Shown here in pieces: positions 9,244-17,342 of a stretch of 62,001 nt of DNA. The DNA comes from Brevundimonas vesicularis NBRC 12165. GTDB taxonomy: Bacteria > Pseudomonadota > Alphaproteobacteria > Caulobacterales > Caulobacteraceae. The translations under genes were made by a program, and so were the position numbers. Every line of letters begins with the position of its first letter. Within the stretch, counting starts at the first letter, position 1. The notes under the pieces were generated by a model. That model was not told where the DNA came from. It searched no databases and worked only from the letters and a program-made list of their open reading frames with translations. The stretch covers positions 1-62,001 of the forward strand of contig NZ_BCWM01000020.1 in the NCBI RefSeq assembly GCF_001592205.1. The letters are read 5' to 3'.

Positions 9244-10044
9244 ATGCATTCCCGATGTGTCTATCCAACCGAGGTCGCCTTGCCCTTCTCTAAAGTTACA
9301 CCCGACGCTCTTTCAACTGGGAAGTGTGGCGTTTGCGCATCTCATGGCACAACATCAAAATACTTGGAATGTAAAAGCCTAGACTCTGGATTTGCTCGAC
9401 TTTGGATATGTTCCAATTGTTTCGCAATATACAATTCGACGGCAGAAGACCGAGAGATGGATGTTTTAGATTGGCAGAAAAAATGGTCTCAAATTGACGA
9501 TTTTTACTCTGTTCCGCCACCGCAAGAATTCGAGGCGGCTCTAAAGAATCACGGAGCAGTATTCGACTTCTTCTCCAAGGATTTGGACCGGCAATTTTCA
9601 GGATCCTATCTTGAAGTTGGCGCGGGCGGGGGCATGATGGCTGCTGCTGCGGCAACACGATTTCAGGTGGCGAATGTCTTCGACCACGTGACCGATCGGC
9701 TTAATCAAGTCAAAGAACGCGTAGGAGATCACTACAGGATTGTCTCTGCTGATGAAATCGCCAGCCTGGAAACCGATACAGTTCTAATATGGCATGCAAT
9801 GGAGCACTTCCTGGATCCCGGAGCGGTCTTTGAACTATGCGCAAAGACATTAAAGCCAGGAGGCCTTTTCTTCATACAAGTTCCAGTACTTAGCTATGAG
9901 CATGTATACCCCGGCCACTACTATTTTTATTGTGAGAGAAGCTTCGAAGTCCTGGCAAAAAATAACAACCTGAACATTTTGAAGTTTTATTACGACCACG
10001 CAATGAATGCTATGACCGTCGCATTGCAGGCGAATACAGTTTAG
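9244..10044 (+). CDS. SAM-dependent methyltransferase with N-terminal zinc ribbon
   Basis: From ATG 9244 this is 266 aa; an in-frame TTG at 9217 would add nine residues. The N-terminus has CxxC...CxxC (KCGVCASHG and WICSNCFAIY), a zinc ribbon. The class I methyltransferase core follows with YLEVGAGGGMMAAAAA as the SAM loop, a WHAMEHFLDPG motif and LKPGGLFFIQVPV. It belongs to the Methyltransf_23 type often found in polysaccharide loci, where it may methylate a sugar or cap a chain. Codon use is strongly AT-shifted compared with the core genes. It ends 9 bp from the convergent gene at 10054. Confidence 0.85.
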   Translation: MHSRCVYPTEVALPFSKVTPDALSTGKCGVCASHGTTSKYLECKSLDSGFARLWICSNCFAIYNSTAEDREMDVLDWQKKWSQIDDFYSVPPPQEFEAALKNHGAVFDFFSKDLDRQFSGSYLEVGAGGGMMAAAAATRFQVANVFDHVTDRLNQVKERVGDHYRIVSADEIASLETDTVLIWHAMEHFLDPGAVFELCAKTLKPGGLFFIQVPVLSYEHVYPGHYYFYCERSFEVLAKNNNLNILKFYYDHAMNAMTVALQANTV

Positions 10045-10053
10045 TTGATGGAA

Positions 10054-10914
10054 TTAGTGAACGCGGCTCAAATGCAATTTTATCAGGGCTAGGGAACCAT
10101 GGAAGCATGGATGCATGAGCGAAACGCCTAACATTGCAGGAGCTACATTCGACCAGAGGGCATCCATTGTCACACGGTATCGCCCTTGACGTCGCGCGGG
10201 CTCGAAATAGTTGATCGTATTGCCGTAGGGCCCCCAGCTAAACTGGAGCGCTACTTCACTAGTGAAGTCACCAATGCTCCACTCACTATCTACCCGCCAA
10301 CGTCCTGGAGACAGCGCCAAAAATGGCCCTTCCACAAGGCCTCGGGCGCGACCAGTCAGGTCAATAACGTCGATACCGAACATATCGGCGCCCGGAACGC
10401 GTAGAAGCGACCCGTCCCACTCCGCACAGACATCCGGCCGTGTCGGCAAAATTTCGAAATGCGCCAATGTTTTTTTTGCGCGCCTGACGATATCCATATT
10501 GGGCGAATAGACGGATGCAGTTTCGCTGCGTTTTACATCCCCCAAAAGCGGCACCTGAACCCGATCTTCATCGGCATCGATGAATCTTGCGCCTCGATGG
10601 ATAAGAAAATCTGCCGCAGCCATAACGCTTGAGGTCAAGCTGACGCACTCATCTCCATTGAGGTCTAGTACACTCTGTATCCACGCGGCGGCTTCGCTGG
10701 AAGATCGTCCAAGCACTACCCATTGATCAACGTCTAGACCCAAAATCTGTGCTGGGTCAGAAGTCACAAGCAGATGATTCAGCTCAGAATCTCGCTCTTC
10801 CGAAAGCGAGCCCTCATGCGTCATCCAGCCAGAAGCGGCCGCATGACGGTAAAGGTCACTACGCCATCCCTGCTCATTGTGTGATGGTATTTGGTAGACA
10901 CCTACAACCGACAT
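10054..10914 (-). CDS. unrecognised protein at the end of the ABC exporter operon
   Basis: I do not recognise this 286-aa protein. It starts 3 bp after the kpsT-like stop and is therefore in the exporter operon. Residues 1-150 look alpha/beta and include VVGVYQIPS, HLLVTSDPAQILGL and WVVLGRSSSEAAAWI. The last ~100 residues look like a beta sandwich of alternating hydrophobic strands (GPFLALSPGRWRVDSEW, EVALQFSWGPYG, GRYRVTMDALW), resembling small carbohydrate-binding or GT-associated beta domains. There is no signal peptide and no membrane segment. A role in chain recognition or sugar transfer at the exporter is inference only. Confidence 0.75.
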   Translation of the reverse strand: MSVVGVYQIPSHNEQGWRSDLYRHAAASGWMTHEGSLSEERDSELNHLLVTSDPAQILGLDVDQWVVLGRSSSEAAAWIQSVLDLNGDECVSLTSSVMAAADFLIHRGARFIDADEDRVQVPLLGDVKRSETASVYSPNMDIVRRAKKTLAHFEILPTRPDVCAEWDGSLLRVPGADMFGIDVIDLTGRARGLVEGPFLALSPGRWRVDSEWSIGDFTSEVALQFSWGPYGNTINYFEPARRQGRYRVTMDALWSNVAPAMLGVSLMHPCFHGSLALIKLHLSRVH

Positions 10915-10917
10915 ATC

Positions 10918-11592
10918 TTAAGCAGCCCGGAGCCAGGAATATACATCAACAGCCTCTCCGATATCGTCGAACATCTTGGCTCTTCCCCCCTCGACGATAA
11001 GCGCGCGCTCACAGACATGAGAGATCAAGTTCATGTCGTGTGATGCAATCAGAAACGCTCGATCTCGACGTGCGCCGAAAAGCTCCTCTGCGCATTTGGC
11101 TTGAAAACGAGCATCGCCTACGGCGACAAGCTCATCGATAAGGTAGCAGTCGAAATCGATAGCGAGAGACAGACCGAAAGCCAGCCGGGCTCGCATTCCA
11201 GATGAGTAATGCTTGACGGGTCGCTCCAGAGCGGTGCCTAGCTCGGCGAACGACTCGACGCGTTCAAACACCTCATCATAGGATCTTTCGTAGATTCTGG
11301 TGATAAAGCGAATATTGTCCAGTCCACTCAGACTGCCCTGAAAGCCGCCGCCGAAGCCGATCGGCCAGGAAGGCGACATCTTCCAGTCTACAATGCCGGC
11401 TGTGGGCGCGAGAACACCGCCTAGAATTTTTATGAGCGTGGATTTCCCCTGACCGTTCCGTCCGAGAACCGCCAAACGCTCTCCACGCCCGACATCGAAG
11501 TTCAAATCCTCAAAGAGAACCCGTGCACCAGCGCCGGAGTAACGCTTGGACAACCTCCGAACGACTAAGCCCGCATCGGCACCGTTTGTCAT
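10918..11592 (-). CDS. kpsT: capsule/polysaccharide ABC exporter, ATP-binding protein (KpsT-like)
   Basis: The 224-aa ABC ATPase has Walker A GRNGQGKST, a signature region HYSSGMRARLAFGLSLA, Walker B CYLIDELVAVGD and an H-loop IASHDMN. It is the KpsT/CtrD type, without the C-terminal carbohydrate-binding domain of Wzt. I chose ATG 11592 because it overlaps the kpsE stop by ATGA and gives the family length; a start at 11634 would overlap kpsE by 46 bp. With KpsM it drives export of an undecaprenyl- or phospholipid-linked polysaccharide across the inner membrane. Confidence 0.93.
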   Translation of the reverse strand: MTNGADAGLVVRRLSKRYSGAGARVLFEDLNFDVGRGERLAVLGRNGQGKSTLIKILGGVLAPTAGIVDWKMSPSWPIGFGGGFQGSLSGLDNIRFITRIYERSYDEVFERVESFAELGTALERPVKHYSSGMRARLAFGLSLAIDFDCYLIDELVAVGDARFQAKCAEELFGARRDRAFLIASHDMNLISHVCERALIVEGGRAKMFDDIGEAVDVYSWLRAA

Positions 11593-12752
11593 GAATGATG
11601 ACGGCTTTCGCGGAGGCCTGCCCAGACCAGCCATCCCCCGCCATAGATCAAAAGGCAGGTGGCGAAGACAGCCAAGATCGAAAGCAAACGCTTGGGTTGC
11701 GAGGCGTCACTGGGCAAGGTCGGATCGACCACGCGATCCAGGTAGAGTTTTTGGCGCCTCGCATCGATCTGCGCCGTTTCGAGAGACGCAGAAGCCGCCG
11801 TCACGGCTCGGCTCGCAAGTTCGCGGTTCAGTATCATTGCCTCATAGGCGCCAGCCTTGCGAACTAGTGAATCATTGTCACCCGCGATCCGCCCGCGTTC
11901 GACCTCTAACTGCGCGTTGAGCGCCCTAATGCGCCCGTCCAAGGTTGGCAGAGTAGGGCTTTGAGGCGTTTGCTCAGCGACGAGGGCACGTTCAGCCCGC
12001 GCAGTCGCAAGCTCGACTGCGAGCTTGCCGATCAGTTCGGTGCTTACGCTCGCAGATTGCTCAGGGTCGAAAAACTGCTCGCGATTTCGGAAAGCCGTCA
12101 ATTCACCCTGAATGGCGACGAGACGACTACGCGCTCTCTCCACCGTCATTTCAGCCTGACTTACAGCATCCTGATTTGCACGCTCGTTCAAGTTATTGAT
12201 GAGGCGCTCCCCACCAATGAGCAGCTGCTGTGCGACGGCCTGCGCATCTTTTGGACTGAAAGCTTCCACCCTGAGCGTACTGATGCCGGTGGTCGCGTTA
12301 TATCCGATGGTCAAATATCCCTTAAGTCCATTATGAAGTTCATCGAAGCTTCCAGACTGCCAAGGCTTGGGCACGCGGGAAAACGGGTCGGCCGCAGACT
12401 TCCCATACATTCGGCGCAAATCCAGAGTCCGAGACAATTCCCGAAGCGCTGCAGGCGACTCCACATATTCGTGAACGGCAAACGCGTCAGTCTGCGTAGA
12501 CGCAATCCCCACACCCTGCAGTGCCACACCCAAAGACGAAGGCTGCTCCTTGGCCGGCGCACGGACAATGAAGCGAGCCTCGGACACATACCGGGGTGAA
12601 GCTAGCAGTAAAAAATAAATCGCGGCGATCAACGTCGGCAGCCCGACCACGAGCACCAAGGCGATCGGTACCCGCTGCAGAAAGGCTTTCTTGCCGCTCG
12701 CTTCGGCCAAGCCTGGCACAGGTCCCAAATAGGTCAGCTTGGAATCCGACAT
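11589..12752 (-). CDS. kpsE: capsule export inner-membrane protein (KpsE/CtrB/WcbD-type PCP)
   Basis: From ATG 12752 the protein is 387 aa; a GTG two codons upstream (12758) is possible. It has TM1 at about residues 28-50, a long periplasmic coiled coil with many Ala/Glu/Arg heptads (about 150-330) and TM2 close to the C-terminus (LLSILAVFATCLLIYGGGW). This is the polysaccharide co-polymerase-2b layout that links the ABC exporter to the outer-membrane channel. It lies between kpsM and kpsT in one minus-strand operon. The matching outer-membrane protein (KpsD/CtrA) is not in the window. Confidence 0.92.
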   Translation of the reverse strand: MSDSKLTYLGPVPGLAEASGKKAFLQRVPIALVLVVGLPTLIAAIYFLLLASPRYVSEARFIVRAPAKEQPSSLGVALQGVGIASTQTDAFAVHEYVESPAALRELSRTLDLRRMYGKSAADPFSRVPKPWQSGSFDELHNGLKGYLTIGYNATTGISTLRVEAFSPKDAQAVAQQLLIGGERLINNLNERANQDAVSQAEMTVERARSRLVAIQGELTAFRNREQFFDPEQSASVSTELIGKLAVELATARAERALVAEQTPQSPTLPTLDGRIRALNAQLEVERGRIAGDNDSLVRKAGAYEAMILNRELASRAVTAASASLETAQIDARRQKLYLDRVVDPTLPSDASQPKRLLSILAVFATCLLIYGGGWLVWAGLRESRHHS

Positions 12753-12798
12753 ACGCACTGTCCGCTCGGTTCGATAGAGCGTGGTGAATAGGAGACTC

Positions 12799-13575
12799 TT
12801 ATTCGATCTCCAAGTGCTTCTTTGCGCGGCTGACCATGAGCAGCCCGATCACGATGAGGACGGCCGCGCAAGCCAACAAATAGTCGGCATGATAGTAGGT
12901 GCTCACGAACTCTCCAAAAACTCCAGCCCGCACCATTTCAACCGCGTTAGGCATTGGGATGTGCAAATATGCGTCGCGATATTTGTCGGGAATCCAGGAC
13001 GCCATTACAAAGGCGCCCGAGGCGGGGATCATGAGGTACATCACCACCTGAACGATTCGCTCGACGATCTCGTACTGCAGGGCCAACGCGGCAAAGATGA
13101 GAGCTATCCCCAGAGCTACCAGCGACATCAAGAACCAGCCGGAATAAAGAAGCAGCACATCGTGAGGCAGACCAACCTGGCCCAGACCGAACAGGACTGC
13201 GTAGACGACGAAGAACGCGATGGTTGCGCCCGCGACCTCCATAAGCCACCGTGACAGATAGATGTGCAGCACAGATATCTGGCGATGATAGAGCAGCCCG
13301 GCGTTTGCCTGAACTGCACTGAGACAGTGAGAAACGATATGCCGCAACAACAAGAGGCTCATATAGCCGGTCATCAAAAACGGCGCCAAGCGAACACCGT
13401 GCTCGTAGGGCGGCTTGATCACCGACCACATGATGAGAACGCCGAAGCAAAACATCAATGGCTCGGCGACGAGCCACATGAAGCCTATGCCTTCGCGGCC
13501 ATACCTTGTCAGCATTTCACGCATGATGAGCGCGCCTATGATTCGTCGGTGGCGGTCGATCTGCTTCAGAACCAT
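12799..13575 (-). CDS. kpsM: capsule/polysaccharide ABC exporter, permease (KpsM-like)
   Basis: The 258-aa integral membrane protein has six predicted hydrophobic segments. The N-terminus reads IIGALIMREMLTRYGREGIGFMWLVAEP, the amphipathic helix and first TM typical of ABC-2 polysaccharide permeases. It is the first gene of the operon kpsM-kpsE-kpsT-unknown, and it is divergent from the gene at 13730. The 103-154 bp between them holds both promoters. Full length for the family. Confidence 0.93.
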   Translation of the reverse strand: MVLKQIDRHRRIIGALIMREMLTRYGREGIGFMWLVAEPLMFCFGVLIMWSVIKPPYEHGVRLAPFLMTGYMSLLLLRHIVSHCLSAVQANAGLLYHRQISVLHIYLSRWLMEVAGATIAFFVVYAVLFGLGQVGLPHDVLLLYSGWFLMSLVALGIALIFAALALQYEIVERIVQVVMYLMIPASGAFVMASWIPDKYRDAYLHIPMPNAVEMVRAGVFGEFVSTYYHADYLLACAAVLIVIGLLMVSRAKKHLEIE

Positions 13576-13729
13576 GTAGGGAGCTCTCGGTTGGTCTTCG
13601 CAACCGGCTAAGCCCTACCGAAGCGGTTTACAAGCGACCTCGGCCCTAGCGGGCGGATCACCCTAGCATTGCCTTGCCTTGGTTTGGGTCTTTCCGTATG
13701 CCCTTGCTTTGAAACCCATTGCTCAATCG

Positions 13730-14218
13730 ATGGCGAGGACTATGAAGCCCAAAAGCGCCACGGCGACGACGAACCTCCCGGCCGCGTCGCAAGTCCATTC
13801 AGCTGAAACGCCAAGTGCCGATTTTCGCCTTGCCGTCCTGCAATCCGAGCTGAACTTCTACCGCAACAAGAGCCAGCGAGTTGAACGCGACATGCTCGTG
13901 CTTCGAGATGCTCTGAATCTGCAGGCTCCTGGAAACGGCGCCAGCCTGCCCTCCAGGAAAGAGCTGCAAAGACTGATTTCCGCGGACCGCCTTTATTCCG
14001 CAGCTCACGACGAGCAGCCAATCAGTTCCGAGCATGTAACCGCCTCGTCGGATACCCCGCCAGACTCGGACCGAGTTCGCATTTATGAACTCGAGAAGCA
14101 GATTCATGCATTGCAGGGCGTGATGCGCAGCCCACCGGTCCGATTGGCTAGGCTGTTGTCTGGCTGGGGACGCAATGTGAAACGGGCCTTGCGACGTAGA
14201 AGGCGGGCGCGGCCGTGA
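13730..14218 (+). CDS. small coiled-coil protein with basic tail
   Basis: Not assigned to a named family. From ATG 13730 it is 162 aa; an upstream TTG at 13679 would give 179. It has a helical segment (AVLQSELNFYRNKSQRVERDMLVLRDAL), a Pro/Ser linker, then ELEKQIHALQGVMRSPPVRLARLLSGW and a very basic Arg-rich end. The coiled coil plus SPPVRLARLLSGW looks like the N-terminal extension seen on polysaccharide glycosyltransferases, here as a separate gene. Its stop overlaps the next start (GTGA at 14215-14218). A scaffold or membrane-associating partner for the downstream enzymes is inferred. Confidence 0.7.
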   Translation: MARTMKPKSATATTNLPAASQVHSAETPSADFRLAVLQSELNFYRNKSQRVERDMLVLRDALNLQAPGNGASLPSRKELQRLISADRLYSAAHDEQPISSEHVTASSDTPPDSDRVRIYELEKQIHALQGVMRSPPVRLARLLSGWGRNVKRALRRRRRARP

Positions 14219-15066
14219 AGCGGCGCGTCCTAGTCACTGGCGCCAACGGCTATATTGGCCGTCACGTCGTTGAGAGCCTTCTACAGCGCGGCGATGTTGT
14301 CTATATCACCTCATCAAAGCCAGATGACTTTGGCGGCGAGGTCCGACGGCTTGACCAAAGCTGTTTCGACTTGGACATCGGGCGCATCACCGAGACCTGC
14401 GACAGCTGCATCCACCTCGCTTGGCGCGACGGATTCCGACACAATTCGGACGCCCACATGGCCGATCTATCGGCCCACTATCTCTTCCTGAGCTCACTAT
14501 GCGCTGGAGGCCTGAAGAGCCTCACGGTCATGGGAACCATGCATGAGGTCGGTTATTGGGTAGGGCCTATCGACGAGCACACGCCGACCGATCCCCATTC
14601 GTTGTACGGAATTGCGAAGGACAGCCTTCGAAAGGCGCTTACTGCAAATCTGAAAGACAGCAGAACGGATTTTCGCTGGCTTCGCGCCTTCTACATCACG
14701 GGCGATGACCGGCACAGCCAATCCGTTTTCGGCAAGATACTCCGGAGTTATGAAGACGGTAAGCGGACCTTCCCCTTCACATCAGGTCGCAATCAGTGCG
14801 ACTTCATTGATGTTGCTGAACTCGCAAGGCAAATCGTAGCAGCAGATGCACAGTCCAAAATCTTGGGCGTTATCAACTGTTGCTCTGGACAACCGGAGGC
14901 CTTGGCTGCTCGAGTCTTGAGGTTCTTGTCCGAAAATGGAATAGCGATGGACCTGCAGTACGGGGCCTTCCCGGATCGGGAATACGATTCGCCCAGTATC
15001 TGGGGCGACGCGTCAAAAATTAGGCAAATACTAGCAGCCACCGCATCCGAAATTACGGAGACATGA
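14215..15066 (+). CDS. NAD-dependent epimerase/dehydratase (SDR)
   Basis: The 283-aa protein with a GTG start is coupled to the preceding stop. It has VLVTGANGYIGRHVVESL as the Rossmann loop at residues 5-22, a TVMGTMHE strand where the catalytic Ser/Thr normally sits, and SLYGIAKDSLRKAL with the YxxxK pair near residue 130. Family members reduce or epimerise NDP-sugars. The substrate cannot be assigned; heptose, rhamnose or another deoxy-sugar are all made nearby. It is followed after one base by the 741-aa transferase. Confidence 0.85.
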   Translation: MKRRVLVTGANGYIGRHVVESLLQRGDVVYITSSKPDDFGGEVRRLDQSCFDLDIGRITETCDSCIHLAWRDGFRHNSDAHMADLSAHYLFLSSLCAGGLKSLTVMGTMHEVGYWVGPIDEHTPTDPHSLYGIAKDSLRKALTANLKDSRTDFRWLRAFYITGDDRHSQSVFGKILRSYEDGKRTFPFTSGRNQCDFIDVAELARQIVAADAQSKILGVINCCSGQPEALAARVLRFLSENGIAMDLQYGAFPDREYDSPSIWGDASKIRQILAATASEITET

Positions 15067-15067
15067 A

Positions 15068-17293
15068 TTGCGCGTTCTATATATACTCGGATGCAACGAA
15101 GGGCCTAGCAAACGATATCGTGTCTTCAATCACATCGAAGCTCTCAAAGCGGCAGGTCATCACGCTGAATGGATTTGGGACATTCACCCCGAGCGCTTGG
15201 ATTCCGAATACATCTCATCGTTCTCGATCGTTATAAACTTCCGTGGAGGATATAACGAACGCAGTGGGCAACTGTTTAACTTCGTTAAATCTTTCGGAAT
15301 CCCGTTAGTCTACGATGTAGACGATCTAGTGTTCGATGCGTCCGCCGTTGATCAGATCGACGTCTATCGACGCATGACACCAGCAGAGCAGCAAGAATAC
15401 TTGAGCGGAATTCGCTCTATATCTCGCGCTATGAAAAGTGCTGAATATCACACGACCTCGACGTCGTTTCTGGCATCCTACATCGAAAGATACACCGGTA
15501 AGGATGCATGGGTCATTCCGTTCGGCCTGAATGATCGCCAAGTGGAGATCGCCGCCCTCACGAACCCTCCTTGCGATTCCCCACGCTTCATTGGCTATCT
15601 AAGCGGCACCAAGACACACCAGAAGGATTTCGCCGAGGCGGCGCCCGCCGTGGCGCGCATTTTGAAAGAATATGACGACGTCTATCTCAAGGTGGTTGGA
15701 TTTCTAGACACAGAAAAACTGCTGCCCGGCCTGGAAGACAAAATCGTTAAGGTTGATCTGCTGAATTGGGAGGACCTCGTTCTTGAAACGGCGTCTCTTT
15801 GGATCAATCTCGCCCCTTTCGAAATCGATAGCCTGTTCTGCCACGCCAAGAGCCAGCTCAAATTTGTCGAAGCCGCGCTTTCTAGGGTTCCTACCATAGC
15901 AAGTCCGGTTCCCTCGTTCGCCGAGAGCATAACCTCCGGCCTGAACGGAATTCTGGCCCGGACCGAAGCCGAATGGCACCAAGCGCTGAGCACCTTGCTG
16001 GATAATCATGATCTGCACGAACAAATGAGCCGCGAAGCTCATCGCGCCGCCCTATCGCGCTTTTCCCCTCAAGCGATAGGGCATCGATTGGTGGAGGTCT
16101 ATCAAGACATTATTCAGCAACATGAAGTCAAAAGATCAGTGAGCGCGCCGAAAGACCGTCACGGTCTTCGCAAGGTCGGCGGCTTGTCGATTACGTGGAT
16201 CATTCCCCAGCCCTTCGAAGCTTCCGGAGGTCACAGAAACATCTTCCGTGCCATCCGCTATTTGGGCGAGTTCGGCCACACCTGTAAAGTCCACATTCTT
16301 CCAGATAATCATAGATTCTCAAATGGGGCCGAGGTTGCCGAGTTTATTACCCTTGAATTCTTCAATCTTTATGCTGACGTTATATTGGGTGTCGAAGATA
16401 TAGGAAACTGCGATATCCTGGTCTCTACTTTCTGGACGACAGCCTACGTGTCCAAGGATAATTCCGAAAAGGCTGCGTTACAGGTCTACTTCCTGCAAGA
16501 TTTCGAGCCGATGTTCTATCCAATGGGCACCGAATATGTGCGCGCCATGGCGTCTTACGATTTCGGCTTCCACTTCATCACCTCAGGACCTTGGCCTTTA
16601 AAAATGTTGGCGGCGACAGTTGGCGAAAAGGAAGGTGATTTCTTCCGCTTCCCGATTGATCGCCAGATATATTACCCCGATATTATCGGACACGGGTCGC
16701 GCATGAAGGTCGCCTTCTTCGCCAGACCGCATATGCCGCGACGTTGCTACCCGTTAGGCGTAGCTGCATTGGCCTTAGTCAAGAAAATCCACCCTGACGT
16801 CGAGATAGTTTTCTACGGGGACAAGGGCGAAGCCTATAGCGACGTTCCGTTCGAGTTCACCAATCTTGGAATGACGGAAACAATCGAAGAGCTGGGAGAT
16901 TTATACAGAACCTCCACGGTTGGCCTGTGCTTCTCGACGACGAACCCGTCTCTCGTGCCCTTCGAAATGATGGCTTGCGGATGCCCGGTCGTCGATCTCT
17001 CTGCAAACGGCAACGTCGTCAACTACGACAACGCGGACAATGCCGTGCTGGTCGATCCCACACCGGAAGCTATCGCCGCAGGCATTTGCTCGGTTCTGGA
17101 AGATGAAGACCTGCGACAACGCCTGTCCGCCAACGGCATCGAACTGGCTGCTCAGTTCCCGACGGAAGTCGAAATGGCCAAGCTGATTGAAGGGTATATG
17201 AAAAGCGCTCTCGATAAGAAAAGAATCAGCCAGTCGCTTCATTCGCAGACAATCGTAAAGCCGATGATTTCGTCTCAAAAACGAGCAGGCTAG
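15068..17293 (+). CDS. two-domain glycosyltransferase (GT4-like plus WsaF-like)
   Basis: The protein is 741 aa with a TTG start, so that the first strand is RVLYILGCNEGPSKRYR. Residues 1-350 are a GT-B enzyme paralogous to the protein at 4994: shared motifs include DxDD-x(6-8)-DQIDVYRR, YLSGxxTHxxDF and LKxxExALxxxPTxAS. Residues 385-741 match the WsaF rhamnosyltransferase type: ITWIIPQPFEASGGHRNIFRAIRYL, then LQDFEPMFYPMG, and a C-terminal VPFEMMACGCPVVDLSANGN motif. The second domain suggests rhamnosyl transfer, which fits the rfb genes at the left edge. It ends the polysaccharide locus. Confidence 0.88.
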   Translation: MRVLYILGCNEGPSKRYRVFNHIEALKAAGHHAEWIWDIHPERLDSEYISSFSIVINFRGGYNERSGQLFNFVKSFGIPLVYDVDDLVFDASAVDQIDVYRRMTPAEQQEYLSGIRSISRAMKSAEYHTTSTSFLASYIERYTGKDAWVIPFGLNDRQVEIAALTNPPCDSPRFIGYLSGTKTHQKDFAEAAPAVARILKEYDDVYLKVVGFLDTEKLLPGLEDKIVKVDLLNWEDLVLETASLWINLAPFEIDSLFCHAKSQLKFVEAALSRVPTIASPVPSFAESITSGLNGILARTEAEWHQALSTLLDNHDLHEQMSREAHRAALSRFSPQAIGHRLVEVYQDIIQQHEVKRSVSAPKDRHGLRKVGGLSITWIIPQPFEASGGHRNIFRAIRYLGEFGHTCKVHILPDNHRFSNGAEVAEFITLEFFNLYADVILGVEDIGNCDILVSTFWTTAYVSKDNSEKAALQVYFLQDFEPMFYPMGTEYVRAMASYDFGFHFITSGPWPLKMLAATVGEKEGDFFRFPIDRQIYYPDIIGHGSRMKVAFFARPHMPRRCYPLGVAALALVKKIHPDVEIVFYGDKGEAYSDVPFEFTNLGMTETIEELGDLYRTSTVGLCFSTTNPSLVPFEMMACGCPVVDLSANGNVVNYDNADNAVLVDPTPEAIAAGICSVLEDEDLRQRLSANGIELAAQFPTEVEMAKLIEGYMKSALDKKRISQSLHSQTIVKPMISSQKRAG

Positions 17294-17300
17294 GCTCTCG

Positions 17301-17335
17301 GTACTTCCGCAAGGGCAACTTCCTTTCGGAAGTAC
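17301..17335. terminator. intergenic hairpin between convergent genes
   Basis: Perfect 9-bp arms GTACTTCCG (17301-17309) and CGGAAGTAC (17327-17335) lie in the 49-bp gap between two convergent stops. An inner AAGG/CCTT pairing extends the stem. No T-run follows on either strand, so termination would be weak or factor-dependent. The hairpin marks the junction between the polysaccharide island and the putA region. Confidence 0.5.
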
Positions 17336-17342
17336 TTGGCCG

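Noticed and set aside
15063..15100. ATG start at 15063 for the 741-aa transferase
   Set aside because: It is in a different frame (MNCAFYIYS); the first strand RVLYILGCNEG requires TTG 15068.
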